A DNA stretch of 64,000 bases from assembly GCF_014199625.1 (NCBI RefSeq), contig NZ_JACHNY010000003.1, forward strand, positions 427,041 through 491,040, in the 5' to 3' direction. The translations under genes were made by a program, and so were the position numbers. Positions 16,242 through 27,142 of the stretch are shown piece by piece (the stretch's first letter is position 1; every line of letters begins with the position of its first letter). This DNA is from Sphingomonas abaci. Its GTDB lineage: Bacteria > Pseudomonadota > Alphaproteobacteria > Sphingomonadales > Sphingomonadaceae. The notes under the pieces were generated by a model. The model made no database searches and was not told the origin of the DNA. It saw only the letters and a program-made list of their open reading frames with translations.

Positions 16242-17195
16242 ATGATCGACCCGCTTCCCATCTTCGGCGCGCTCGCCGACCTGACGCGGTTGCGCATCCT
16301 GGCGCTGCTGCGGCAGATGGAGCTGTCGGTCGGGGAACTGGCGCAGGTGCTGGGGCAGAGCCAGCCACGCGTGTCGCGCCATGTGAAGATCATGGTCGAT
16401 GCCGGGCTGGCCGAACGCCGCAAGGAGGGTAGCTGGGTGTTCGTCGCGCTGGGCGCGGTGGCGGTGGTGCAGCCGATCCTGGACGCGCTCGACCGGTGGA
16501 GCGGCGGCGCGGCCGACCATTGGACGGTGGCCGACGCCGCCCGGCTGGCGGCGGTGCGCGCCGACCGCGCCGCCTCGGCGGCCGCCTGGTTCGAGAACCA
16601 TGCCGACGAATGGGACGCGATCCGCTCGCTCCACGTCGCCGAAAGCGAGATCGAGGCGGCGATGGCCATGGTGCTGGGCGACCAGCCGATCGACACGCTG
16701 ATCGATATCGGCACCGGCACCGGGCGGATGCTGGAGCTGTTCGGCGCCCGCGCGCGCACCGCGCTTGGCATCGATCGTTCGTCGGAGATGCTGCGCCTGG
16801 CCCGCGCCAAGCTGGCGGGTGCGGCGAATACCGAGCTTCGCCAGGCCGATCTTTATGCTTTGCCCATGGCGGACGGCGCGGCCGACGTGGCCATATTGCA
16901 CCATGTGCTCCATTACGCCCAGCAGCCGGGCGCGGCGATCCGCGAGGCCGGGCGCGTTCTGGCGCCGGGCGGGCGGCTGCTGATCGTCGACTTCGCACCG
17001 CACGACCGCGAGGAACTGCGCAGCCAGAGCGCGCATGTCCGCCTTGGGTTCGGCGATGAGCAGGTCGCGGGCTGGGCGGAGGCGGCGGGACTGATGATGG
17101 CGCGGGTCGAAATGCTGGTCGGCGGCACGCTGACGGTGAAACTATGGCTGGCGCGCAAGTCCGCGCCGGCCCTGCACGAGGTGAAGGCGGCATGA
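16242..17195 (+). CDS. sahR: ArsR-family regulator fused to a SAM-methyltransferase-like domain (SahR)
   Basis: A 317-residue protein. Residues about 5-80 are an ArsR winged helix (LADLTRLRILALLRQMELSVGELAQVLGQ, SQPRVSRHVKIMVDAGL). Residues about 110-300 are a class I methyltransferase fold with the SAM-binding loop DIGTGTGRML. This fusion is the SahR type, which represses methionine-cycle genes and is released by S-adenosylhomocysteine. ATGs at 16230 and 16236 lie in or next to the -10, so the ATG at 16242 is chosen and the mRNA is probably leaderless. The stop overlaps metF by 4 nt. Autoregulation is implied by the operator. Confidence 0.88.
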   Translation: MIDPLPIFGALADLTRLRILALLRQMELSVGELAQVLGQSQPRVSRHVKIMVDAGLAERRKEGSWVFVALGAVAVVQPILDALDRWSGGAADHWTVADAARLAAVRADRAASAAAWFENHADEWDAIRSLHVAESEIEAAMAMVLGDQPIDTLIDIGTGTGRMLELFGARARTALGIDRSSEMLRLARAKLAGAANTELRQADLYALPMADGAADVAILHHVLHYAQQPGAAIREAGRVLAPGGRLLIVDFAPHDREELRSQSAHVRLGFGDEQVAGWAEAAGLMMARVEMLVGGTLTVKLWLARKSAPALHEVKAA

Positions 17196-18133
17196 CGATC
17201 TCGGTGGACCAGTTGGCGGAGGCGCGCTGCGCGCTCGAATCCCCCCTTTATGCGGATGTCGGCGGCGACCTGGACGTCAGCTTTGAATTCTTTCCGCCCA
17301 AGTCGGAGAAGATGGAGGCGCAGCTCTGGGATGCGATCCGCACGCTGGAGCCGTTGGGGCCGCGCTTCGTCTCGGTCACCTATGGTGCGGGCGGCACCAC
17401 CCGCGAGCGGACCCATGCCACGGTCGCGCGCATCCAGCGCGAGACCAGCCTGGCCGCCGCCGCGCATCTGACCTGCGTCGAGGCGACGCGCGAGCAGATC
17501 ATCGAGGTGGCCGAGGAATATTGGGCGGCGGGCGTGCGCCATATCGTCGCGCTGCGCGGCGACCCGCCCCAGGCGGGCAGCCGCTTCGTGAGCCATCCCG
17601 GCGGGTTCGAGAATGCCGCCGCGCTGGTCGCCGGCCTGCGCAAGCTGCACCCGTTCGAAATCTCGGTCGCCGCCTATCCGGAAAATCATCCGGACTCGGC
17701 CAGCGACGCCGCCGATCTCGACAATCTGCGCGCCAAGCTGGACGCCGGCGCGAACCGGGCGATCACCCAGTTCTTCTTCGAGCCCGAAACCTTCTTCCGC
17801 TATCGCGACAAGGTCGCCGCGGCGGGCATCCGGGCGGAGATCGTGCCCGGCATCATGCCCGTGTCCAACTTCGCCAGCGTCCAGCGGATGAGTGCGATGT
17901 GCGGCACCGCCGTGCCCCCCTGGATGGCGCGGCTGTTCGAGGGACTGGACGATCACCCCGCCGCCCGCCAGCTCGTCGCGGCGACGGTGGCGGCGGAACT
18001 GTCGCGCCGGCTCTATGCGGGCGGCGTCAAGCATCTCCACTTCTATACGCTCAACCGCGCCGAACTCGCCTTCGCCATCTGCCACCTGCTCGGCGTCCGG
18101 GCCAAGGGGCAGGTGGGGCAGGCCGCCGCCTGA
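17192..18133 (+). CDS. metF: 5,10-methylenetetrahydrofolate reductase
   Basis: Makes 5-methyltetrahydrofolate for methionine synthesis, using FAD. The 313-residue TIM-barrel protein has the FEFFPPKSEKME start with the catalytic Glu, SVTYGAGGTTRERTH, HIVALRGDPPQ and ITQFFFEPETFFRY, all diagnostic of MetF. The ATG at 17192 overlaps the sahR stop (ATGA), and metH follows after 13 nt. It is the second gene of the SahR-controlled operon. Confidence 0.97.
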   Translation: MTISVDQLAEARCALESPLYADVGGDLDVSFEFFPPKSEKMEAQLWDAIRTLEPLGPRFVSVTYGAGGTTRERTHATVARIQRETSLAAAAHLTCVEATREQIIEVAEEYWAAGVRHIVALRGDPPQAGSRFVSHPGGFENAAALVAGLRKLHPFEISVAAYPENHPDSASDAADLDNLRAKLDAGANRAITQFFFEPETFFRYRDKVAAAGIRAEIVPGIMPVSNFASVQRMSAMCGTAVPPWMARLFEGLDDHPAARQLVAATVAAELSRRLYAGGVKHLHFYTLNRAELAFAICHLLGVRAKGQVGQAAA

Positions 18134-18146
18134 AGGATCGCCAGCC

Positions 18147-19196
18147 ATGACCAGCCCCCGCGAACGACTGATGGCCGAGGCGGCCAAGCGCATCCTGGTG
18201 ACCGACGGCGCGTTCGGCACCGAGATCCAGAACTGGAAATTGTCCGAGGCGGACTATGCCGGCGATCTTGGCCTGTCGCACGATCAGAAGGGCAATAACG
18301 ACATCCTGGCGCTGACCTTGCCGAAGGTGCCGGAGTCGATCCACCGCGCCTACTTCGAGGCGGGGGCCGACATCGCCGAGACCAACACCTTCTCCGCCAA
18401 CCGGATCAGCCAGGCCGATTACGGCGCGGAGCATCTGGTGCGGGAGATCAATGTCGAAAGCGCGGCGATGGCCCGCCGCGTGGCGGACGAATTCGAGGCG
18501 CGCGACGGCCGCCCGCGCTTCGTCGCGGGCGCGATCGGCCCGACCAACAAGACGCTGTCTCTGTCGCCGGACGTCAACGATCCCGGCTATCGCGAGATCG
18601 ACTTCGACTATCTGAAGGGCGTCTATCGCGAGCAGATCGATGCGCTGGTCGAGGGCGGCGCGGACTTCATCCTGATCGAGACGGTGTTCGACACGCTGAA
18701 CGCCAAGGCCGGGATCATGGCGACGCTGGACGCCGCCGCCGACCTGGGCCGCGACCTGCCGCTGATGCTGTCGATGACGCTGACCGACCTGTCCGGACGC
18801 AACCTGTCGGGCCATACCGTCGAGGCGTTCTGGCACGCGGTGCGGCACGCCAAGCCGGTGACGATCGGGCTCAACTGCTCGTTCGGCGCGGAGCAGCTCC
18901 GCCCGCATGTGAAGACGCTGAGCGAAATTTGCGACACGCTCATCATGATCTATCCCAATGCGGGCCTGCCCAACGAACTGGGTGCCTATGACGAGGCGCC
19001 GGCGACCACCGCCGGCTTGGTCGGCGAATGGGCGGTCGCGGGGCAGGTCAATGTGCTGGGCGGCTGCTGCGGCTCGACGCCCGCGCATATCCGGGCGATC
19101 GCCGAGCAGGTCCGCGGCCTTGCCCCCCGCGCGATCCCGACGCCGCCGGTGCGCACGCGGCTGGCCGGGCTGGAGCCGTTCACCATGGCGGCGTGA
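18147..19196 (+). CDS. metH: methionine synthase, homocysteine-binding half (split MetH, N-terminal)
   Basis: A 349-residue protein equal to the first domain of B12-dependent MetH. It binds homocysteine through zinc: one Cys is in GLNCSFGAEQLRPH and two in VLGGCCGSTPAHI. It starts with ILVTDGAFGTEIQNW. The ORF ends where the linker to the folate domain would begin; the rest of MetH is encoded separately 85 nt downstream. AAGGAT precedes the ATG. A stand-alone homocysteine methyltransferase is unlikely because the neighbouring gene supplies exactly the missing domains. Confidence 0.95.
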   Translation: MTSPRERLMAEAAKRILVTDGAFGTEIQNWKLSEADYAGDLGLSHDQKGNNDILALTLPKVPESIHRAYFEAGADIAETNTFSANRISQADYGAEHLVREINVESAAMARRVADEFEARDGRPRFVAGAIGPTNKTLSLSPDVNDPGYREIDFDYLKGVYREQIDALVEGGADFILIETVFDTLNAKAGIMATLDAAADLGRDLPLMLSMTLTDLSGRNLSGHTVEAFWHAVRHAKPVTIGLNCSFGAEQLRPHVKTLSEICDTLIMIYPNAGLPNELGAYDEAPATTAGLVGEWAVAGQVNVLGGCCGSTPAHIRAIAEQVRGLAPRAIPTPPVRTRLAGLEPFTMAA

Positions 19197-19248
19197 CGGC
19201 CGCTCGCCTCCAGAGCGCGACACCCCTCCGTCACGCTGACGCGTGCCA

Positions 19249-19266
19249 CCTCCCGTGCAGGGGAGG
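19249..19266. repeat. short hairpin between the two metH parts
   Basis: CCTCCC and GGGAGG pair around a 6-nt loop (GTGCAG). The second arm lies 15 nt before the ATG of the downstream metH part and contributes GGGAGG, so it might mask or provide the ribosome binding site. Confidence 0.4.
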
Positions 19267-19281
19267 ATTTGAAGAGAGACG

Positions 19282-21879
<2,598 letters not shown>

Positions 21880-21929
21880 GGGAGGCGAGTTTCACGCCAG
21901 GGCACGCGATCGACTGACCCGCACAACCT

Positions 21930-22126
21930 ACCACCCCGGCGTAGGCCGGGGTCCAGTAGCGGAACATTCCTGCAAGCGTGCGATCGTTCCACAACTGGGC
22001 TCCGGCCTACGCCGGGGTGGTATGGTGGGTTTTGCGAAGGTCCAGCGAAGGACCGGGGCCAGTGACGGAACGATCTTTGTAGTGCGCCAGCGTTCCCCAA
22101 CTGCATCCCGGCTTACGCCGGGATGG
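21930..22126. repeat. REP-like palindrome cluster, locus 2
   Basis: Three small palindromes of the CCCGGC-N4-GCCGGG type at 21930-21956, 21995-22021 and 22101-22126. The first two are inverted with respect to each other (24 of 27 positions complementary). The third matches the right arm of the other loci and follows CGTTCCCCAACTG. The whole metH/trpE convergent gap (21880-22163) is filled by these and holds no gene. They could act as terminators in both directions. Confidence 0.8.
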
Positions 22127-22163
22127 TAGGAAGGGCGCATGTAAATCCTGGGCGAAGTGACCT

Positions 22164-23675
22164 TTACTGCCCGAACCCGGCCGTGCCCGCCCGGCTTACC
22201 GCGTCGCGTGCGGCGCTCAGGATCGCGCCGGCCTTCGCCTCGCATTCACGCTGTTCATAGGCGGCGGTGGAGTCGGCGACGATCCCGGCCCCGGCCTGGG
22301 CATGGATCCGGCCGTCCTTCACCACCGCCGTACGCAGCACGATGCATGAGTCGAGCGAGCCGTCCGGCGAGAAATAGCCGACGCCACCGGCATAGGCGCC
22401 GCGCCGTTCCGGCTCCAGTTCGGCGATGATCTGGCAGGCGCGCACCTTGGGCGCGCCGCTAACGGTGCCGGCGGGGAAACCGGCGAACATCGCGTCGAGC
22501 GCATCGCGACCGGGTGCCAGCCGCGCCGTCACGTTCGAGACGATATGCATGACATGGCTGTAAAATTCGACCGTATAGCTGTCCGTCACCTGGACGCTGC
22601 CGGGCGCGGCGGCGCGGCCGGCATCGTTGCGGCCGAGATCGAGCAGCATCAGATGCTCGGCTCGCTCCTTGGGATCGGCGAGCAGCGCGGCGCGGTTCTC
22701 CTCATCCTCGCGCGCCGTGCGGCCGCGCGGGCGGGTGCCGGCAATCGGCCGGATCGTCACCTCGCCGTCGCGCACGCGGACCAGAATTTCCGGGCTCGAT
22801 CCGATCAGCGCGAAGCCGGGCAGGTCGAGGTGATAGAGGAAGGGCGAAGGGTTGATCCGCCGCAGCGAACGGTAGAGCTCGAACGGCGGCAGCGGAAAGG
22901 GCGCGGTGAAGCGCTGCGCCAGCACCACCTGGAAGATGTCGCCGGCGGTGATGTAGTCCTTCGCCCGCTCCACCATCGCCGCATAGGCTTGCGGGGCGAG
23001 TGCGGGGGTATAGTCGGGCTCCGCGGCCTCGACCCGCACGGGCGCGGGCAGGGATGCCGTCGCCAGCCGCGCGGCCACCGCCCCGATCCGTTCCGCCGCC
23101 GCCGCCACGATTGTCGCCGGCTCGCGCGCGGCGTCGGGCCAGGCCGGCGCGACCAGGAACAGCGCGTCCGCCAGCCGGTCGAACACCAGCAGCACGGTGG
23201 GCCGCACGAAGATCATGTCGGGCAGGCCAAGCGGATCGGCGTCAGGCTGCGGCAGCTTCTCGACCAGCCCGACTGTCTCGTAGCCGAAATAGCCGACCAG
23301 ACAGGCCAGCGCGCGCGGCAGCTCGGCGGGCACCTCGGCGCGGCATTGGCCAACCAGGTCGCGCAGCGCCGCCAGGCTCGGGGCGGCGCAGGGCATCCAG
23401 GCGTCGCGATCGGTCGCCCAGTGGCGGTTGATCTCGGCCCGTTCGCCGTGCGCGCGGAAGACGAGGTCGGGGGCGAGCCCGATCAGGCTGTGCCGTCCGC
23501 GGATGGCGCCGCCCTCGACCGATTCGAGCAGGAAGTCGCCGCGCCCCGGCTCGATCAGTTTGAGCGCGGCGGCGACCGGCGTCTCCGTATCGGCGACCTG
23601 CCGGGTCCAGAGCAGGGCGGGGCGGCCCTGGGAGAGCAGCTCGCGGGCTTCGGCGATCCGGTCGGCGTCGATCAT
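22164..23675 (-). CDS. trpE: anthranilate synthase component I
   Basis: Converts chorismate to anthranilate, the first step to tryptophan, with ammonia from TrpG. The 503-residue length is normal. The catalytic C-terminal half has FQVVLAQRF, NPSPFLYHLDLP, IRPIAGTRPRGRT, LLDLGRNDAGR and FPAGTVSGAPKVRA. The N-terminal regulatory half includes LLESVEGG, part of the tryptophan site. It starts 9 nt after the ppiD stop and is co-transcribed with it. No trpG, trpD or trpC follows: the next gene downstream is metH on the other strand. Confidence 0.97.
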   Translation of the reverse strand: MIDADRIAEARELLSQGRPALLWTRQVADTETPVAAALKLIEPGRGDFLLESVEGGAIRGRHSLIGLAPDLVFRAHGERAEINRHWATDRDAWMPCAAPSLAALRDLVGQCRAEVPAELPRALACLVGYFGYETVGLVEKLPQPDADPLGLPDMIFVRPTVLLVFDRLADALFLVAPAWPDAAREPATIVAAAAERIGAVAARLATASLPAPVRVEAAEPDYTPALAPQAYAAMVERAKDYITAGDIFQVVLAQRFTAPFPLPPFELYRSLRRINPSPFLYHLDLPGFALIGSSPEILVRVRDGEVTIRPIAGTRPRGRTAREDEENRAALLADPKERAEHLMLLDLGRNDAGRAAAPGSVQVTDSYTVEFYSHVMHIVSNVTARLAPGRDALDAMFAGFPAGTVSGAPKVRACQIIAELEPERRGAYAGGVGYFSPDGSLDSCIVLRTAVVKDGRIHAQAGAGIVADSTAAYEQRECEAKAGAILSAARDAVSRAGTAGFGQ

Positions 23676-23684
23676 CGTCCGGCC

Positions 23685-25637
23685 TTACTGGCCGCCGGCG
23701 GGCGTGTCGCCGGCCAGGTCGGCGCGGACGCGGGCGATGGCGCGCGAATCGACCTTGGTGCCGATCGCGGCGCGGGCGGCGCGGGCGAACTGCTCGGCAT
23801 ATTCGCCGCCCATCGAGCGGCTGAGGCCGCCGCGCGCCGCCGCGATCGCGGCGGCATTGCCGGTGGCGTTGCCGCGCTCGATCCGGTCGGTCTTGACGAT
23901 CAGCCAGCCCGCATCGCCCGGCGCCTCGAGCAGCCGCGCCTGGCCCTGGGGCACCGAGAAGAGCAGCGCCAGCGCCGGATTCCGGCCCTGCGCCTGGAGC
24001 ACGTCGCCGCGCGACGCGCTGACCGGCTGCGGCGCGGGCAGCGACACGCCCGATGCGCGCAGCGCCTGCGCCAGCGGCATCCCGGCCTTCACCTTGGCGA
24101 GCACCGCATTGGCGATGGTGCGGGCGGACTGGCGGCGGCGATCGGCGATCAGGTCGGCGACGACCTGATTGCGGACATCGGCCAGCGGGCGGGGCGCGGC
24201 TGGCTGGGTCTGGCCCACCGCGACCACGGCGAAGCTGCCATCGGTGCCGGTCTGGACCAGCTGCGGCGAGTCGCCATCTTCGGCCGCGAAGCCGGCGGCG
24301 ATCAGCGGTGCCAGCGCGGGATCGGGCTTGGCGGCCGGGTTGAGCGGATCGACCCCGCCCTGCGCCAGCGCCGGGCTGGTCTGCGGCGTCAGCTTAGCGT
24401 CGGCGATCACCTCATCGAAGGTCGCGCCGCCCGACAGGGCATCGTCCAGCTTGTCGTGCAGCGCCGCCAGCGCGGCTTGCGTCTTCTGCTTGGCAAGATC
24501 GGCGGCGAGTTGCGCCCGCACCTGGTCGAGCGAGCGGCCGGCGATCTGCTCGATCGAGTCGACGCGCGCGACGACGAAACCGATCGCGCCCTTGACCGGC
24601 CCGATCACCGCGCCCTTGCCCGCGGCGAAAGCGGCATCGGCGAGGGCCGGCGAGGCTTGCGCCGCGAGGCCGGCCTTGTCGAGCGCGGGCAGCGTCGCGG
24701 CTTCCAGACCGATGGCCCGGGCCGCATCGGCGATCGAGGTGCCGCCGCGAACCTTGGCGGCCAGCGCGTCGGCGCTCGCCTGGTCCGCGAGCGTCACCTG
24801 GGTGACGACGCGCTTCTCGGTCGCTTGATACTGCGCGCGGTTCTTCTGATAGGCCTGCGCGATCTCCGCTTCGGTCGGCGTGCTCTGCGCGGCGAGCCGG
24901 GCGGGCGTCACCACCGCATAGCGGACGCTGCGTCGCTCGGGCAGGCGATAGCGGGCCAGGTTGCGACCATAAAAGCTCTGGATCTCCTGCGCGGTCGGCG
25001 CGGGACCCTGGGGCAGCGCGGAGACCGGCACGATGCCGACCTCGCCCGCGCGCTTCTCCAGCAGCAGCGAGGCATAGGGCAGGGCGAGCTGCTGGCCGAC
25101 CGTGGTCGCGCCGATCGTCGGCGCGGTGAGCTGGCGGACCAGCACGTCACGGGCGATATCCTGGCGGATCTGCGCGTCGGTCAGCCGGCGCTCGGCCAGG
25201 ATGCGGCGATAGAGCGTCTCGTCGAACTTGCCGTTCGGCCCCTGGAGCGCAGGGATGCTGGCGATCTGGCCATCGACCAGCCGCTTGCTGACGACCATGC
25301 CGTTCTCGCGCCCGAACTCCGCCAGGCCGACGGTGGTGATGAGCTGCTGCACTGCCGCGTCCAGCCCGCCGGCCGCCAGATATTGCTTGGCATCGAGGCC
25401 GGGCTGCTGCTGGCGGGCCTGCTCGATCTCCTGCTGCGCGCGCTGGCGCAGCTCGTCGACGGTGATCTTCGCCTTGCCGATCGTCGCGACATCGTTGCCG
25501 GACAGCGCGCCCAGCCCGACATTGCGGATGTTCGACACGTCGCCCGCCGCGAAGGCGAGCGCAATGATGCCGAGCGTGATGAAGGTGACGATGAGGCCGA
25601 CCTTCGAATTGATCAGGCGGCGGAAGAAGCCGAGCAT
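23685..25637 (-). CDS. ppiD: periplasmic folding factor PpiD (peptidyl-prolyl isomerase D)
   Basis: A 650-residue membrane-anchored chaperone/isomerase that helps newly exported proteins fold at the Sec translocon. One N-terminal membrane segment (VGLIVTFITLGIIALAFAAG, about residues 13-32) is followed by a SurA-N-like chaperone domain, a parvulin-like region near the middle and a long C-terminal part. The parvulin core is weakly conserved, as usual for PpiD. The ATG at 25637 has GGGGTG upstream; the longer frame is not supported. It is divergent from tpiA and leads the ppiD-trpE unit. Confidence 0.92.
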   Translation of the reverse strand: MLGFFRRLINSKVGLIVTFITLGIIALAFAAGDVSNIRNVGLGALSGNDVATIGKAKITVDELRQRAQQEIEQARQQQPGLDAKQYLAAGGLDAAVQQLITTVGLAEFGRENGMVVSKRLVDGQIASIPALQGPNGKFDETLYRRILAERRLTDAQIRQDIARDVLVRQLTAPTIGATTVGQQLALPYASLLLEKRAGEVGIVPVSALPQGPAPTAQEIQSFYGRNLARYRLPERRSVRYAVVTPARLAAQSTPTEAEIAQAYQKNRAQYQATEKRVVTQVTLADQASADALAAKVRGGTSIADAARAIGLEAATLPALDKAGLAAQASPALADAAFAAGKGAVIGPVKGAIGFVVARVDSIEQIAGRSLDQVRAQLAADLAKQKTQAALAALHDKLDDALSGGATFDEVIADAKLTPQTSPALAQGGVDPLNPAAKPDPALAPLIAAGFAAEDGDSPQLVQTGTDGSFAVVAVGQTQPAAPRPLADVRNQVVADLIADRRRQSARTIANAVLAKVKAGMPLAQALRASGVSLPAPQPVSASRGDVLQAQGRNPALALLFSVPQGQARLLEAPGDAGWLIVKTDRIERGNATGNAAAIAAARGGLSRSMGGEYAEQFARAARAAIGTKVDSRAIARVRADLAGDTPAGGQ

Positions 25638-25760
25638 AGACACCCCAGAAACACTAGCGGGTCGCTTTACCGGTTTACCGGCACGCTTCAAGCTTGTGCG
25701 CAACAGCGGGGGCGCTATCGCGTCTTCACCTGGGGCAAGCCTTGGCGGGAGATTGGGACG

Positions 25761-26507
25761 ATGCGGCGCAAGCTGGTGGCGGGCAATTGGAAGATGAACG
25801 GCTCGCTGGTTGATTTGGCGGAACTGGACGGGATCGCCGCCGCTGCGCGCGCCGCACCGCAGGTCGATGTCGCGGTCGCCGTGCCCTTCACGCTGATCCA
25901 TCCGGCGGCGCTACGCGTGCCCGAGCTGGCGATCGGCGCGGAGGATGTGCACGAGGCCGATTCGGGCGCGCATACCGGCTGCGTCTCGGCGGCGATGGTG
26001 CGCGAGGCGGGCGCCCGCTTCACCCTGTCGGGCCATTCGGAGCGCCGCGCCGACCAGCATGAGACCAGCCACGACGCCTGGGCCAAGGCGGCCGCGGCGC
26101 ATCGCCACGGGCTGAACGTCATCCTGTGCTGCGGCGAGACCGAGGCGGAGCGCGATGCCGGCCGCGCCGAGCGGGTCGTGCAGGCGCAGATCGAGAAGTC
26201 GGTGCCCGACAACGCCGATGGCGGCTGGTTCACGCTCGCCTACGAACCGCGCTGGGCGATCGGCACGGGCCGGACGCCGACGCTGGACGAGATCGCCGCG
26301 ATCCATGCCATCGCCCGCGCCAAGCTGCGGATGATGGTCGGCGACGCCGCCGGCGGCATCCGCATCCTCTATGGCGGCTCGGTGGTGGGCGGCAATGCGG
26401 CGGCGATCCTGGCCTGCGAGGATGTCGACGGCGCGCTGGTCGGCGGCGCCAGCCTGACCGCCGCCAAATTCGTGCCGATCATCGAGGCCGCCGCCGGCCT
26501 GCGCTGA
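25761..26507 (+). CDS. tpiA: triosephosphate isomerase
   Basis: Interconverts dihydroxyacetone phosphate and glyceraldehyde 3-phosphate. The 248-residue protein has all catalytic residues: K11 in GNWKMN, H92 in SGHSERR and E162 in AYEPRWAIGTG; the phosphate-binding ILYGGSV follows. The ATG at 25761 is preferred because an open antisense frame extends far upstream without homology. It is divergent from ppiD across about 120 nt, an arrangement I recall as common in alphaproteobacteria. Confidence 0.98.
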   Translation: MRRKLVAGNWKMNGSLVDLAELDGIAAAARAAPQVDVAVAVPFTLIHPAALRVPELAIGAEDVHEADSGAHTGCVSAAMVREAGARFTLSGHSERRADQHETSHDAWAKAAAAHRHGLNVILCCGETEAERDAGRAERVVQAQIEKSVPDNADGGWFTLAYEPRWAIGTGRTPTLDEIAAIHAIARAKLRMMVGDAAGGIRILYGGSVVGGNAAAILACEDVDGALVGGASLTAAKFVPIIEAAAGLR

Positions 26508-26560
26508 CGCCGAAAATTTGCGCGCCGGCCAAGGTTCCGGATCGGCAGGATTTCCCTTAC

Positions 26561-26576
26561 GTTGACGGGCGTCAAC
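26561..26576. promoter_or_regulatory. inverted repeat before lipoprotein gene
   Basis: GTTGACG and CGTCAAC are perfect inverted arms separated by GG, ending 17 nt before the GTG start at 26594. It may be an operator or contribute a -35 element; no regulator is assigned. Confidence 0.35.
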
Positions 26577-26593
26577 AACCGGGAGACTGTTGC

Positions 26594-27124
26594 GTGAGGA
26601 ATTTGCGAGGGGCGTCGCTTGCGGCGGCGCTGGCCATGGTGACGGCGGCCTGTTCGGCCGGCGTGCAGGGCAGCGACAATGCCAGCATGGCCAATGCGCT
26701 GGAAGCACAGGGCGGCGTCGATACGAACGGCGCGGCGCCCGGCGGCGTGTCGCTGCGCACGCCCGCGCCCGACGATATCCGCGAGGCGCGGGCGGGCTAT
26801 CCCTTGCAGGGCGTCCGCATCCCGACGCCATCGGACACCAAGACGGCCTATTATCTCCTCCGCCACCGCGCCGCCGCCAATGGCGAGGTGGTGGCGATCA
26901 TCCGCCACGAACTGGGCAGGACGATCAGCTATGCGCGGGTCGGGGCCGACTGCCAGCGCGGGTTGTTCCATGTGCTGGGCACCGGCGACACGCGCGGCCA
27001 TGCCGAGGCCAACAACGCCAAGGACGGCCCGCTGCGCGCCACCACCGGCAAACCGCTGCGCGCCGAGATGCTGCGCTTCATCTGCGAGAAGGAGGGCACG
27101 CCGGTCCCGGCAGCGGCAAGCTGA
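26594..27124 (+). CDS. predicted lipoprotein, function unknown
   Basis: A 176-residue protein starting with GTG (GGGAGACT lies upstream). The N-terminus MRNLRGASLAAALAMVTAAC ends in a lipobox with the cysteine at residue 20. The mature region is polar with a small folded core (YYLLRHRAAANGEVVAIIRHELGRTISYARVGADC) and two more cysteines, C at GADC and C near the end (FICEKEG), which could form a disulfide. No family is recognised. It converges with lptG, 18 nt apart. Confidence 0.75.
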   Translation: MRNLRGASLAAALAMVTAACSAGVQGSDNASMANALEAQGGVDTNGAAPGGVSLRTPAPDDIREARAGYPLQGVRIPTPSDTKTAYYLLRHRAAANGEVVAIIRHELGRTISYARVGADCQRGLFHVLGTGDTRGHAEANNAKDGPLRATTGKPLRAEMLRFICEKEGTPVPAAAS

Positions 27125-27142
27125 GCGGGCCGCCGGGCCCCG

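Noticed and set aside
15573..17036. A 487-codon minus-strand frame across sahR
   Set aside because: Antisense to the clear sahR gene. Only its last 67 codons, linked by overlaps, are kept as a small lipoprotein.
22545..26507. A 1320-codon plus-strand open frame
   Set aside because: Most of it is antisense to trpE and ppiD and has the Arg/Gly/Ala/Gln composition of GC-rich shadow frames. Only its last 249 codons are real, as tpiA.
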